Of a stretch of DNA of 64,000 nt, positions 34,551-43,453 are shown one piece after another. Position numbers and translations under genes: made by a program. The notes under the pieces were generated by a model. It made no database searches. It saw only the letters and a list, made by a program, of their open reading frames with translations, and was not told where the DNA came from. The stretch lies in contig NZ_JACHXJ010000004.1 in assembly GCF_014192015.1 (NCBI RefSeq), positions 124,001-188,000 of the forward strand. The letters run 5' to 3'. The DNA is from Paenibacillus rhizosphaerae (GTDB lineage: Bacteria > Bacillota > Bacilli > Paenibacillales > Paenibacillaceae). Position 1 is the stretch's first letter. Each line of letters begins with the position of its first letter.

Positions 34551-36292
34551 GCCAAGTCCTCCTCTCGTCCGGTAATCAGCAGCTGGGCGTAGCGTGAGGA
34601 TGGATCCTTTGCCAATACCTCCCGTTCCCCGAATTCAAGAATCCGGCCGTCGCCAAGCACCATGATGTGATCAACCTGCTCCAGCGTGGAGAGCCGGTGC
34701 GCGATCACGATGCCCGTACAGTTCTGCATGAGCTGATCCACGGCAGACTGCAGCATCGCTTCGGTAGCGGCGTCCAGCCGGGAAGACGGCTCATCCAGGA
34801 TCACCAGGCTGGGCTGGGTCAGAAAAACCCGTGTCAGGGCGAAAAGCTGCGCTTCCCCGGCGGACAGCGAGGCGCCGCCGGCCTTCAGATGCGTATCCAG
34901 ACCTTCCGGCTGCGAGTCGATCCATTGCTTAAGTCCGAGCCTTTCGGTCGTGCCCAGAATATAGTCGTCCGGGATGCTGCCGTCAAACAGCGTCAGATTG
35001 TCCCGGAGCGTGCCGTCAAACAGCTGTACGTCCTGCGTGACCATGCCGACCCGGCGGTACAGCGCCTCGAGCTTCAGGTCGCGAATGTCTACGCCTCCCA
35101 CCCGGACGGTGCCGCTGTTGATATTGTACAGACGAAGCAGGACCCGGCTGAGGCTCGACTTGCCGCTCCCGGTACGCCCGATGATGCCCAGGCGCTCGCC
35201 GGGCCGGACGGTGAACGTAATATCATGCAGCACCGGCCTATCCGGATTATAGCTGAAATGGACGTGGTCGAATTCCAGGCCGAGCGCTCCGTCAGGCAGC
35301 GCCGTTTGCGTTCCTTCCATGATTTCGGTGCGGCTTGCCAGCAGCTCCTGGGAGCGCAGCATGCCAGATTTGGCCTTTTGGAATTCCTGAACCTGATCCC
35401 CGAGCTGCTCGATCGGATCGTTCAGCATTTGGGTGTATTGATAAATGAGGAACAGGGTGCCGAGCGAAATTTGCTTGGTCAGGAAATAATGGACGCCGAG
35501 CATCAGCACCGCCGTCACGGCGATGGCGAACAGCACGACCGTCGTATTCCAGGGAATGACGCGCAGCATCCAGGCTTTGCGTCCTTTGAGGAACACATTC
35601 CGCATGGCGCGGTAGAACCGGTTCATCACGTACGGCACGTTGCCGTTCGCCTGAACGTCCTCAATGCCGGCGATCCGTTCCTCGATCAGGCCGAACAGTG
35701 CCGCGCTGGCGCCGCGCTCATCCTTGGAGGACGTGACCCCCAGATCGCGGATGAACACCATGGCTCCGATGGATGCCAAGGTGAACAGGGTCATGACCGA
35801 GGCAATCGGCCAATTGATCGTAAACATATAGCCGAGAATGCCGGCGAGGAGCACGAAGCTGCCGATGACCTTGATGATAAACATGGCGAAAAAGTTCGAC
35901 ATGTTGGTGACGTCCCCGTCGATCCGCTCGATCATTTCGCCTGGCGTTTTCAAATTGTGAAACCGCATATCAAGCCGCAGGCAGTGCTTCAGCAGGTCGC
36001 CGCGCAGCTGGTTGGTGGCACGCCAGGACACGTCGTTGCCGAGATAGCTGATCGCTACGGTCAGGACCTGGTTCAGCACGGCGAAAACCAGGTAAATCCC
36101 CGCCAGCACGAGCAGGCTGGAGACGATGCCGTTCTCGGCGGCCGTGTCGATAAATCGCTGCACAATTTGCGGATTGACCAGCTGGGCTCCGGTCGAGGCG
36201 AGCAGCAGAATAAGCAGCAGAAGCAGCCGTCCCCGGACCGGCTTCAAGTATTTCAGCAGCCAGGACATCGACGGCTTTGCGGATTGTTGCAT
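34547..36292 (-). CDS. ABC exporter half-transporter with catalytic Glu
   Basis: A 581-aa partner of the 32745-34550 protein. Six transmembrane helices, then an ATPase with Walker A GRTGSGKSS, signature LSAGEAQLFALTRV, Walker B LVILDEPSSRLD (catalytic Glu present) and H-loop IVIAHRLST. The signature LSAGE deviates from LSGGQ. In a head-to-tail dimer this altered signature faces the Walker A/B of the partner that has lost its Glu, so one ATP site is degenerate and the other canonical. The ATG at 36292 has GGGGGG about 8 bp upstream. It is the first gene of the operon. Confidence 0.92.
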   Translation of the reverse strand: MQQSAKPSMSWLLKYLKPVRGRLLLLLILLLASTGAQLVNPQIVQRFIDTAAENGIVSSLLVLAGIYLVFAVLNQVLTVAISYLGNDVSWRATNQLRGDLLKHCLRLDMRFHNLKTPGEMIERIDGDVTNMSNFFAMFIIKVIGSFVLLAGILGYMFTINWPIASVMTLFTLASIGAMVFIRDLGVTSSKDERGASAALFGLIEERIAGIEDVQANGNVPYVMNRFYRAMRNVFLKGRKAWMLRVIPWNTTVVLFAIAVTAVLMLGVHYFLTKQISLGTLFLIYQYTQMLNDPIEQLGDQVQEFQKAKSGMLRSQELLASRTEIMEGTQTALPDGALGLEFDHVHFSYNPDRPVLHDITFTVRPGERLGIIGRTGSGKSSLSRVLLRLYNINSGTVRVGGVDIRDLKLEALYRRVGMVTQDVQLFDGTLRDNLTLFDGSIPDDYILGTTERLGLKQWIDSQPEGLDTHLKAGGASLSAGEAQLFALTRVFLTQPSLVILDEPSSRLDAATEAMLQSAVDQLMQNCTGIVIAHRLSTLEQVDHIMVLGDGRILEFGEREVLAKDPSSRYAQLLITGREEDLA

Positions 36293-36381
36293 GGTAAAAC
36301 CCCCCAATTCCAAACGAAACCTTATGTATGGTGACTTGCTTTCGCCCGGCTTTCATAATTGACCGGATGCAAATAATATCC

Positions 36382-36409
36382 ATCATACAATAATTTGGAA
36401 GCGATTCAA
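36382..36409 (-). promoter_or_regulatory. Promoter of the heterodimeric ABC exporter operon
   Basis: Minus strand: TTGAAT (36404-36409), 16-bp spacer, TATGAT (36382-36387), about 90 bp before the ATG. The operator-like inverted repeat begins at the next base upstream of the -35. Confidence 0.6.
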
Positions 36410-36439
36410 GATAAAGTTTGATTAAATCCAAACTTTATC
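36410..36439. promoter_or_regulatory. 30-bp inverted repeat next to the exporter promoter
   Basis: Perfect 11-bp arms GATAAAGTTTG and CAAACTTTATC with an 8-bp AT-rich centre. Directly abuts the -35 at 36404. There is no T-tract and the position is upstream of the promoter, so a protein-binding site (MarR/TetR/MerR-like regulator) is more likely than a terminator. Confidence 0.6.
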
Positions 36440-36630
36440 GGCGTTTATTATCTCAGGGTGGCTGCAAGGCTTGCAGTGCATGCCATCCCCCTTGCCTTCA
36501 GGCGTAGCAGGCGGATTCATGCTGAAGAAACGAAGTGGTCCCCTTTATTTCCGGATTTCAACTTTCTAACCGTTCCATGGAAATCTGGGAATAACAGGGA
36601 TCGGAAGCATGATCCGCATGCGGAGTCCCA

Positions 36631-36651
36631 TCAGTTCATATTCAGTTCATA
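36631..36651 (+). promoter_or_regulatory. Direct repeat TCAGTTCATA x2, 11-bp period
   Basis: TCAGTTCATA occurs at 36631-36640 and 36642-36651, one helical turn apart, the arrangement used by OmpR/PhoB-family regulators. It lies about 90 bp before the ABC ATPase at 36740, with a TAATCT (36661-36666) about 10 bp downstream as possible -10, so the second copy covers the -35 position. The response regulator encoded at 38617 in the same cluster is the natural candidate. The remainder of 36440-36739 shows nothing else. Confidence 0.5.
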
Positions 36652-36739
36652 ATGTGGGTTTAATCTTAGTACCGTTCACAAGTTCGGCGCTGCTTCCTGC
36701 GTGCCCGGCTGGTGACCCAGAATTAAGGGAGGTATGAAG

Positions 36740-37708
36740 ATGGAACCCATCATTCGCGTAGAACAATTACGAAAACAATATAAAAGCGGCAAACGCCCGG
36801 CCGTGGACGGGATCAGCTTCGAGGTGGGGCGGGGCGAATTCTTCGCCTTCCTGGGCCCGAACGGGGCCGGGAAAACGACCACGATTTCGATTCTGACCAC
36901 CACGCTGTCCAAAACCGAAGGCACGGTCATGATCGCCGGCTACGATGTGGAAAAGGAAGCGGCGAAAGTGCGCCGGAATGTCGGCATTATTTTTCAGAAC
37001 CCGAGCCTGGACCTGGATTTGACGGCGGAAGAGAACATCCGCCTTCACGTCAGCATCTATGGCGTTTACGCCTACCGGCCGTTCTACAGCATGATGCCGA
37101 AGGAATACAAGCAGCGGATCGAGGAGCTGGCCGCCATCGTCGGCATTCACGACAATTTGTTCAAGAAGGTCAAGGGCTTCTCCGGCGGGATGAAGCGCAA
37201 GCTGGAAATCATGCGCAGCTTGATGCACAAGCCGCAAATTTTATTTTTGGATGAGCCGACGCAGGGGCTGGACGCCTCCGCCCGCCAATCGCTGTGGGCT
37301 TACCTGCAGAAGATCCGCAAGGAAGAAAACATTACGATATTCCTGACCACGCACTATTTGGAAGAAGCGGAGGAAGCCGACCGGGTGTGCATGATCACGC
37401 ACGGCAAAGTGGCGGTGCTCGGAACGCCGGAAGAGATCAAGCACAAGCTGCTGGGCGACAAAAGCATGCTGATCGACGCCGGCGACCGGAAGGCGCTGCG
37501 GGCGGAGCTGGAGGCGCTTCAGGTTTCTTTTACCGAGGAGGAGCAGTGCTTCCGCGTCCGTTTTCAGGATAAAACGCCACAGTCCCTCGTAGCCCGTCTG
37601 CATACGCCGTTAAGCCGGATGGAAGTGCACCAGCAGACGCTGGAGGAAGCTTATCTGAGCCTGGTGCAGCAGAGTCAAAACGACGAATCGAGAAAGGGGG
37701 CGGTCTAA
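36740..37708 (+). CDS. ABC-2-type exporter ATPase (DrrA-like)
   Basis: A 322-aa ATPase subunit. Walker A GPNGAGKTT (about residues 39-47), Q-loop IIFQNPSLD, signature FSGGMKRKLEI, Walker B ILFLDEPTQGLD, H-loop TTHYLEEAEEAD. The C-terminal extension of about 90 residues is typical of DrrA/NatA-like drug or sodium exporters. The ATG at 36740 is preferred over 36734, which abuts AAGGGAGG. It is followed immediately by the permease gene, and then by a two-component system, so the set probably forms a self-regulated export module. Confidence 0.9.
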   Translation: MEPIIRVEQLRKQYKSGKRPAVDGISFEVGRGEFFAFLGPNGAGKTTTISILTTTLSKTEGTVMIAGYDVEKEAAKVRRNVGIIFQNPSLDLDLTAEENIRLHVSIYGVYAYRPFYSMMPKEYKQRIEELAAIVGIHDNLFKKVKGFSGGMKRKLEIMRSLMHKPQILFLDEPTQGLDASARQSLWAYLQKIRKEENITIFLTTHYLEEAEEADRVCMITHGKVAVLGTPEEIKHKLLGDKSMLIDAGDRKALRAELEALQVSFTEEEQCFRVRFQDKTPQSLVARLHTPLSRMEVHQQTLEEAYLSLVQQSQNDESRKGAV

Positions 37709-38506
37709 ATGCTCATGACCAAAGCGCAAAAAGAAAGCAACGCGGTTGTGGCGATCGCCGCGCGGGAAATTACGAAGGGCATCAAAAATCCGGTGCTGAT
37801 GATCGTGAGCATCGTCTTTCCGATCATTTTTATCGGCATCTTCGGCGGAAGCCTGTCGCAGAACATGGCCGGCAATCTCGGATACAATTATTTACAGTTC
37901 ATGATGATCGGCATGATCGTCAACAGCGTGTTCACAGGCCTTATCACAGGGATGAGCTCCCTGATCGAGGAAAGGAACCAGAATTTGACGCAGGAGCTGT
38001 ACGTGTCCCCGATCTCCAGGTATTCCATTATCCTCGGCAAAATGATTGGTTCAAGCTTCACCAGCATCGTTGGGCTGCTTGGCATCCTGATCGTCGCACT
38101 CCTGATGCAAATTCCGCTGGGCGGCATGCATATCGTGTGGCTGTTTCTCATTACGCCGCTGTTCTGCCTGATCGGCGGATCGCTGGGTATTTTCTTCATC
38201 GGGTTTGTCCAAGACAGTAAAACGGCGGATATCGGTTCGATGCTGCTCGTCATGCCGCAGATGTTCCTGTCGGGAGCGATGATTCCAATCCAGCATTCCA
38301 CCGGCATTCTCGGCTTTCTCGCCCATATTATGCCGATGACGTACTGCATCGATTTGGCCCGTGCGGTATTTTATTCCGGGACACCGGTCTACTCGCAGGT
38401 CGTACTGTACCATCCGGTGACGGATCTGCTGGTGATGGCCGGATTTTTCCTGGTCTTCACGGTCGTCGGCACATGGATGTTTACGAGATCGGAACGGAAT
38501 CGTTAA
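37709..38506 (+). CDS. ABC-2-type permease
   Basis: A 265-aa membrane subunit with six hydrophobic spans and the ABC-2 signature region IMPMTYCIDLARAVFYSG near the end. The ATG directly follows the ATPase stop, with AAAGGGGG inside the upstream gene, so translation is coupled. MSSLIEERNQNLTQELYVSPISR is characteristic of DrrB-like permeases. Substrate unknown; the paired two-component system suggests an antibiotic or envelope-stress signal. Confidence 0.9.
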   Translation: MLMTKAQKESNAVVAIAAREITKGIKNPVLMIVSIVFPIIFIGIFGGSLSQNMAGNLGYNYLQFMMIGMIVNSVFTGLITGMSSLIEERNQNLTQELYVSPISRYSIILGKMIGSSFTSIVGLLGILIVALLMQIPLGGMHIVWLFLITPLFCLIGGSLGIFFIGFVQDSKTADIGSMLLVMPQMFLSGAMIPIQHSTGILGFLAHIMPMTYCIDLARAVFYSGTPVYSQVVLYHPVTDLLVMAGFFLVFTVVGTWMFTRSERNR

Positions 38507-38616
38507 AATGCAGGTAGGACGCAAATAGCCCCATCGGTTGGGGCATGAATGCATGGACGCATAACTGCGAACGTTCGTGTTCATTCCATATCAATGATAG
38601 AAAGGAGTGAGGCGAC

Positions 38617-39291
38617 TTGGCTCATATACTGGTTGTCGACGACGATCCCCATATCCGGGAGCTCGTCAGCCATCTGCTGAAAAATGAGGGCTACACGATA
38701 GCGGAGGCGGCGAACGGAGATGAAGCCTTGGAGGCGATGGAGTCGTTCAAGGCCGATCTGGTCATCCTCGATATTATGATGCCGGGCATGGACGGCTGGG
38801 AACTGTGCCGCGAGCTGGATGCGGCCTATGACATCCCGCTGCTGATGCTGACGGCCAAGGGCGAAACCTCGCAGAAGGTCAAAGGGTTTGAGCTTGGGAC
38901 CGACGACTATCTCGTCAAGCCGTTTGACCCGCTCGAGCTGACCGTCCGGGTGAAGGCGCTGCTCAAGCGTTATAAAATATCAGCCTCGCAGGAAATCCAG
39001 TTTGGCGACGTGCGCCTGAACCGCAAAACGTACGAATGCTACGCAGGATCGGCTGCGCTTACGCTCCCTTTAAAGGAGTTCGAGCTGCTGTTTTTGCTTG
39101 GCAGCTATCCCGGCAAGACGTTTTCCCGGGATCAAATCATTGAGCATATTTGGGGCTATGACTATGAAGGTGACGAACGGACCGTCGATGTGCATATCAA
39201 GCGGCTGCGGGAGCGGTTTGCCGACCAGCAGGACCGCTTTCAGATCCGCACGATCCGCGGCCTCGGCTACCGGCTTGAGGTGCTGTCATGA
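38617..39291 (+). CDS. OmpR/PhoB-family response regulator of the exporter cluster
   Basis: A 224-aa regulator starting with TTG (AAAGGAG about 10 bp upstream). Receiver: HILVVDDDPHI, phospho-acceptor Asp52 in ILDIMMPGMDGWE, Lys in YLVKPFDPLE. C-terminal winged helix ends RTIRGLGYRLEVLS. It overlaps the kinase by 4 bp. The 110-bp gap after the permease contains a GCCCCA/TGGGGC hairpin (38528-38544) without a T-run, so partial read-through from the ABC genes is possible. The direct repeat at 36631 is its candidate target. Confidence 0.92.
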   Translation: MAHILVVDDDPHIRELVSHLLKNEGYTIAEAANGDEALEAMESFKADLVILDIMMPGMDGWELCRELDAAYDIPLLMLTAKGETSQKVKGFELGTDDYLVKPFDPLELTVRVKALLKRYKISASQEIQFGDVRLNRKTYECYAGSAALTLPLKEFELLFLLGSYPGKTFSRDQIIEHIWGYDYEGDERTVDVHIKRLRERFADQQDRFQIRTIRGLGYRLEVLS

Positions 39292-40511
39292 CGGATCGGG
39301 AACATAACGAGACCTGGCAGCGGATGAACCGAGAGAGCGGGGCGAGGCCGGCGGACCGGCAGGAAGCTCACCGGCTCCGGAGGGAAGAGCGAAGAAGAAA
39401 GCGGGAAGAAATTGCGAAGCGCAGAGAGAATGAGATTCGGGGCATGGACGGCGAGCCGCCGAGCCTGTGGCTGCGCGTCCGGATCATCTTTTTCATGATC
39501 CTTGTGCTGTCTGCGCTCATCGTTTGCTGGACCGCTGCGTTCTATTTAACTCACGGCCTTCGCTGGCACATCTCGCCCCTCGTAAGGCAGCTGTTGAACT
39601 CGGTGCTGGGCTTTGTCATTTTCGGCGTATCCATCTCGATTATTTCTCGTTTTGCGCAGCGGCGGCAGACAGAGTTTTACCAATTGGTCATCGATGCGCT
39701 GAAACGGATCTCCAAGGGCGATTTCAAGGTGGAAATTCCGGTGTTCGGCGAGAACGGTCATTGGGGCGGGATTGTAAAAGGGATCAACAACATGGCCGCC
39801 GACCTGAACAACCTGGAGCATATGCGCCAGGAGTTTATTTCAAACGTATCCCATGAGATTCAGTCCCCGCTGACTTCAATCAGCGGCTTTGCCCGGGTGC
39901 TGCGCGAGGAGAACCTGAGCCCCGGCCAGCGGGACCATTACTTGAACATTATTGAGGAGGAGAGCGTGCGGCTCTCCCGGCTGTCGGAGAATATGCTGCG
40001 ACTGGCGTCGCTTGATTCCGACAAGCATCCGTTTCACGTCGAGCCCATCCGGCTGGACAAACAGCTGCAGATGCTTGTTCTCGCCTGCGAGCCCCAGTGG
40101 CAGGGCAAGGATCTGGATATGTCCGTAGAGTTTGAGCCCGTGACGATCGAGGCGGATCGGGATTTGCTCAGCCAGGTCTGGGTGAATCTGCTCCACAATG
40201 CGATTAAGTTTACGCCGGAGGGCGGAACGGTCCAGGTTTTTCTCGAGGAAAGCGGGCAGGAGGCCGTCGTTCGTGTCAAGGATTCCGGCATCGGTATCTC
40301 GGCCGAAGACCTCGAGCAAATTTTTGAAAGATTCTTTAAGGCGGATAAATCAAGAACCCGCTCCGGCGGGGGAAGCGGGCTGGGACTGTCGATTATCCAG
40401 AAAATCGTGCAGATGCACGGCGGCAGCGTCTCGGTCGAAAGCGCTCCGGGAGAAGGCACGGAGATGACGGTCCGGCTGCCTAAGACAGCAGACCGAGCTG
40501 CCGGGCCGTAA
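39288..40511 (+). CDS. Sensor histidine kinase of the exporter cluster
   Basis: A 407-aa kinase. An unusually long, highly charged cytoplasmic N-terminus (about 60 residues, Arg/Glu-rich) precedes two transmembrane helices (about 64-86 and 103-123) joined by a short loop of about 15 residues. It therefore has almost no outside sensor and may sense within the membrane or through a partner. HAMP, H-box SNVSHEIQSPLTSISG, N-box NLLHNAIKFT and G boxes KDSGIGIS and GGGSGLGLSIIQ follow. It ends 32 bp inside the 3' end of the convergent LuxR-type gene. Confidence 0.9.
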   Translation: MTDREHNETWQRMNRESGARPADRQEAHRLRREERRRKREEIAKRRENEIRGMDGEPPSLWLRVRIIFFMILVLSALIVCWTAAFYLTHGLRWHISPLVRQLLNSVLGFVIFGVSISIISRFAQRRQTEFYQLVIDALKRISKGDFKVEIPVFGENGHWGGIVKGINNMAADLNNLEHMRQEFISNVSHEIQSPLTSISGFARVLREENLSPGQRDHYLNIIEEESVRLSRLSENMLRLASLDSDKHPFHVEPIRLDKQLQMLVLACEPQWQGKDLDMSVEFEPVTIEADRDLLSQVWVNLLHNAIKFTPEGGTVQVFLEESGQEAVVRVKDSGIGISAEDLEQIFERFFKADKSRTRSGGGSGLGLSIIQKIVQMHGGSVSVESAPGEGTEMTVRLPKTADRAAGP

Positions 40512-43116
40512 CGAGCGCCTGGGTCCGCGAGGATACGCCAAGCTTTTCGTACAGGCGGGATAAGTAGACCTTGATGGTCCCTTCCGACAGCGCCAGTTCG
40601 GCGGCCATCTCCTTATTGCTGGCCCCTTGGCCGATCAGCCGGAGCAGCTCGGATTCGCTGCGGCTCAGCGGCTCAGCTGAGGCCGGAGCGGCAGCCGCAG
40701 CCGCTGTCTCCTGCATGGCCATGGGGAATTGCTCAAGAAGCTTGCGGACGTAGTCCCCGGACGCTTCCCCCGAGGGCCCGGCTCCAACGTCCTCATGGCT
40801 TCCACCGGACTCTCCGCGAATGACGGCCGCCTCATACCGGCCAAGCATCATCATCATCGGCTTGCCCTCATCCACGAAACTCCGGATATATCCGTTTTGT
40901 TCCCCCAGGAACAGGGCGGTATGAAGGTGGCGGAGGGCGGCCGTTTTTTGCCCCAGCCGTTCCTTCAACAGCGCCTGCAGGATGTGGTTTTCCACGATGC
41001 CGGAAACGAGCTGCTCGCGCTCGGATTGGGGCAGCAGGTGCTCCAGAATCCGCAGCGCCTCGTTCTCCTTTCGCTGCTTGCCAAGCAGGCGCACGAGCGT
41101 CATCAATTCATACTCCCGCTGAAAAGTCGGCTTGTCCTTGGCGGACAGCCCCAGCCGGGCCATCAGCTTCTTGGCGGCCGGCATCTGCCCGTTCGCAAGA
41201 TGCATGCGGATTTTGAATGCCGTCAGCAGATGGATCCATGGCGTGCCCCAGCCGGCAGATAATGAGAGCGGGGCTTCCAGCACCTCGTCGATGACGTCAT
41301 GTGCCAAGGCGGTCCGCCCGTCCGCAATGAGCAGGCGGGCCTTCATGATCAGCAGGGGGAGGCGCAGTCCCGGTACGTTCAATTCCTCGGTCAGAGCCGT
41401 CATCTCCTGGAGCATTTGGCGGCTTTCGCCGAGACGGTTCCATTCATAATATCCTTCAACGAGCGACTGCTTCACGTAAAGATGAATGAGCGACCGCTGC
41501 CAGCCATGGGCGGCGAGCACACCCATAAACAGCGCGCCGATTTTTTCCGTATCCGCGGACAGGACTCCTTTTAGCCCCAGCGCGGTCCGTCTCACAAGAG
41601 GCTCCGTTTTGTTGTAGTTAAACATATAATAGGTCGGGTCAGCCGGCAGAATATCGTCCAGCATGGTGCCGATGAAGGCAAACCAATTCGTGAAGTCTCC
41701 GCTTGCGAACATCAAATTGGAACGGACGAACAGGATGCCGCTCTGCAGCTGCTTCAGCCGCTCCGATTCCTTCAGCATCCGGGTCGTCGCCTCCAGTGAG
41801 CCGAGTCGGGCTTCCGCCTGGCCGAAACGCCCGGTAAGCACCAGCACGAACGCGTACAGGAGCGACAGCTCCAAGGACAGCTCATGCGCCGGCGGGAATC
41901 CCTCGAACCAGCGCAGCAGGACGGAAACTTCTCCGCGCTCCAGCACGGCTGGAATATGCTGCTCGAGAAGGCGGCCCGCCTCGGTGTAATCTCCGGCAGC
42001 CATGGCATGGTCGACGGCTTCGTCCAGCAATCCGCGGGACGCAAAGCCCCGGCTTGCCAGCCGGTTCAGCCGCATCCACTCTTCGGGCTGATGCCGCTTG
42101 AGGTGTTCCCGGACAAATCCGGCGAATAAATGGTGGTAGCGGAACCATTTATGCTTCACGTCCAGCGGAATGAGGAATAAATTGAACCGTCGGGCCGCTT
42201 CAAGCTTGTCCCCGCTGGCAGGGTCGCCCGTGAGCAGGCTGCATATGTCCGCATCCATCCGGTCGAGAACGGCCGTCGTCAGCACGAACGATCTCAGGTC
42301 GGCGGGAAGCTGCGTAAGCACCTCCTGAAGAAGGTAATCGGCCACATCCCGGTGGTCACCGTAGAAGCCATCAATCCATCGGTCTACGTCTTCGGCCGTT
42401 CTTAAAGAGAGCGAAGCCAGCTGCAGGCCGGCTGCCCATCCCTCGGTCCGTTCCGCAATCCGGTCGATCTGCAGCGGGGTCAGCCGCATGATGCCGGACT
42501 TTTGATAGAACTGTTCGGACTCGTGCCGGGTAAACTGGAGCCTGCCGGCGTCTATGACGGCGCATTCCCGCTTGGAGAGCCATTTTGACACCGGAAAAGG
42601 TACTTCCTTGCGGCTCGCAATCGTCACATGGAGCGTGGGGGGCATGTAGTCGATCAGGTAAGACAAGCCGTTATGAATGCGGTCATCTTCTATCCAATGA
42701 TAATCGTCCAATACGAGCCTTACAGGCCCGGACAGTCCATGAAGCTCGTTGATTAACGCATCCAAGAATGCATCTGCCGACAGGGCCGGCAGGGCATCGG
42801 CCAGCTCAAGCATTCGCGGGGCTGCCGGGTCCGGCATGACTTCCGCCAATGCAAACGCCGCATAGCGCCAGAACCGGACCGGATCGTTGTCACGGCCGTC
42901 CAGCGCCAGCCAGGCGCAGCTTTCGCTTCGGCTTCGGGCCCACTGCGTCAACAGGGTAGTTTTGCCTGAGCCGGCAGGGGCGTAAATCAAGGTGAGTCTG
43001 CCATGAACTCCATCCGACAGGGATTGAAGAAGGCGTTCTCTATCGACCAGGCCATCTTTTGGAAGGGGCAAGGTGATTTTTGTTTTTAACATGATTGCAT
43101 CGGTCCGCGTGATCAT
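40480..43116 (-). CDS. MalT-like STAND-ATPase LuxR-family regulator
   Basis: An 878-aa regulator. The N-terminal NTPase has Walker A YAPAGSGKTTLL (residues about 45-56) and Walker B VRLVLDDYHWI. A central winged-helix/TPR-like repeat region (about 350-780) would bind the inducer, and a C-terminal LuxR HTH (LSRSESELLRLIGQGASNKEMAAELALSEGTIKVYLSRLYEKLG) binds DNA. MalT-type proteins oligomerise on ATP plus inducer and activate transcription. The ATG at 43116 follows TTGGAGGATACG. Target genes are not obvious: the flanking genes are an exporter two-component system and a CotB-like gene. An Ala-rich insert (EAAAAAA-type, about 800-815) precedes the HTH. Confidence 0.9.
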   Translation of the reverse strand: MITRTDAIMLKTKITLPLPKDGLVDRERLLQSLSDGVHGRLTLIYAPAGSGKTTLLTQWARSRSESCAWLALDGRDNDPVRFWRYAAFALAEVMPDPAAPRMLELADALPALSADAFLDALINELHGLSGPVRLVLDDYHWIEDDRIHNGLSYLIDYMPPTLHVTIASRKEVPFPVSKWLSKRECAVIDAGRLQFTRHESEQFYQKSGIMRLTPLQIDRIAERTEGWAAGLQLASLSLRTAEDVDRWIDGFYGDHRDVADYLLQEVLTQLPADLRSFVLTTAVLDRMDADICSLLTGDPASGDKLEAARRFNLFLIPLDVKHKWFRYHHLFAGFVREHLKRHQPEEWMRLNRLASRGFASRGLLDEAVDHAMAAGDYTEAGRLLEQHIPAVLERGEVSVLLRWFEGFPPAHELSLELSLLYAFVLVLTGRFGQAEARLGSLEATTRMLKESERLKQLQSGILFVRSNLMFASGDFTNWFAFIGTMLDDILPADPTYYMFNYNKTEPLVRRTALGLKGVLSADTEKIGALFMGVLAAHGWQRSLIHLYVKQSLVEGYYEWNRLGESRQMLQEMTALTEELNVPGLRLPLLIMKARLLIADGRTALAHDVIDEVLEAPLSLSAGWGTPWIHLLTAFKIRMHLANGQMPAAKKLMARLGLSAKDKPTFQREYELMTLVRLLGKQRKENEALRILEHLLPQSEREQLVSGIVENHILQALLKERLGQKTAALRHLHTALFLGEQNGYIRSFVDEGKPMMMMLGRYEAAVIRGESGGSHEDVGAGPSGEASGDYVRKLLEQFPMAMQETAAAAAAPASAEPLSRSESELLRLIGQGASNKEMAAELALSEGTIKVYLSRLYEKLGVSSRTQALVTARQLGLLS

Positions 43117-43170
43117 CGTATCCTCCAAATTTCCGACAAAATGGATGCCTTTTCCGTACTTTTTTCTCTC

Positions 43171-43199
43171 ATTATATAAAAAAAAGGCCGGTCCGTTAA
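43171..43199 (-). promoter_or_regulatory. Promoter of the MalT-like gene
   Basis: Minus strand TTAACG (43194-43199), 17-bp spacer, TATAAT (43171-43176). A GTTAAC palindrome and a second CGTTAA copy lie at the -35. The rest of 43117-43453 holds only this and the terminator at 43412. Confidence 0.6.
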
Positions 43200-43411
43200 C
43201 TTTCGTTAATCGCCAAAGGCCTGTTCTTCGGTTAAAATATGCGCAGATCGGAAGGCGAGACGATAAGCCGGTCGCCCCAGCTAACCAAACAACGCCATTC
43301 TCCGCACGCAGGATTCCTGCTTCTGGACCCTAGGTCCCTTCCCCACAGCTCTGCGCGTAGCTCCCCCCTTAGAACCGGAAACGGCCCCCCTACCGGATTC
43401 CGGCGTTATGC

Positions 43412-43451
43412 AAAAACAGCCAACCAGAGCATGCTCTGATTGGCTGTTTTT
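43412..43451. terminator. Long terminator hairpin after the CotB-like gene
   Basis: 19-nt arms (43412-43430, 43433-43451) with one mismatch; ends in five T on either strand, so probably bidirectional. Confidence 0.85.
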
Positions 43452-43453
43452 AG

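Noticed and set aside
34667..36334. 555-aa plus-strand frame opposite the ABC exporter
   Set aside because: Same reason: the minus strand encodes a complete ABC half-transporter with all motifs.
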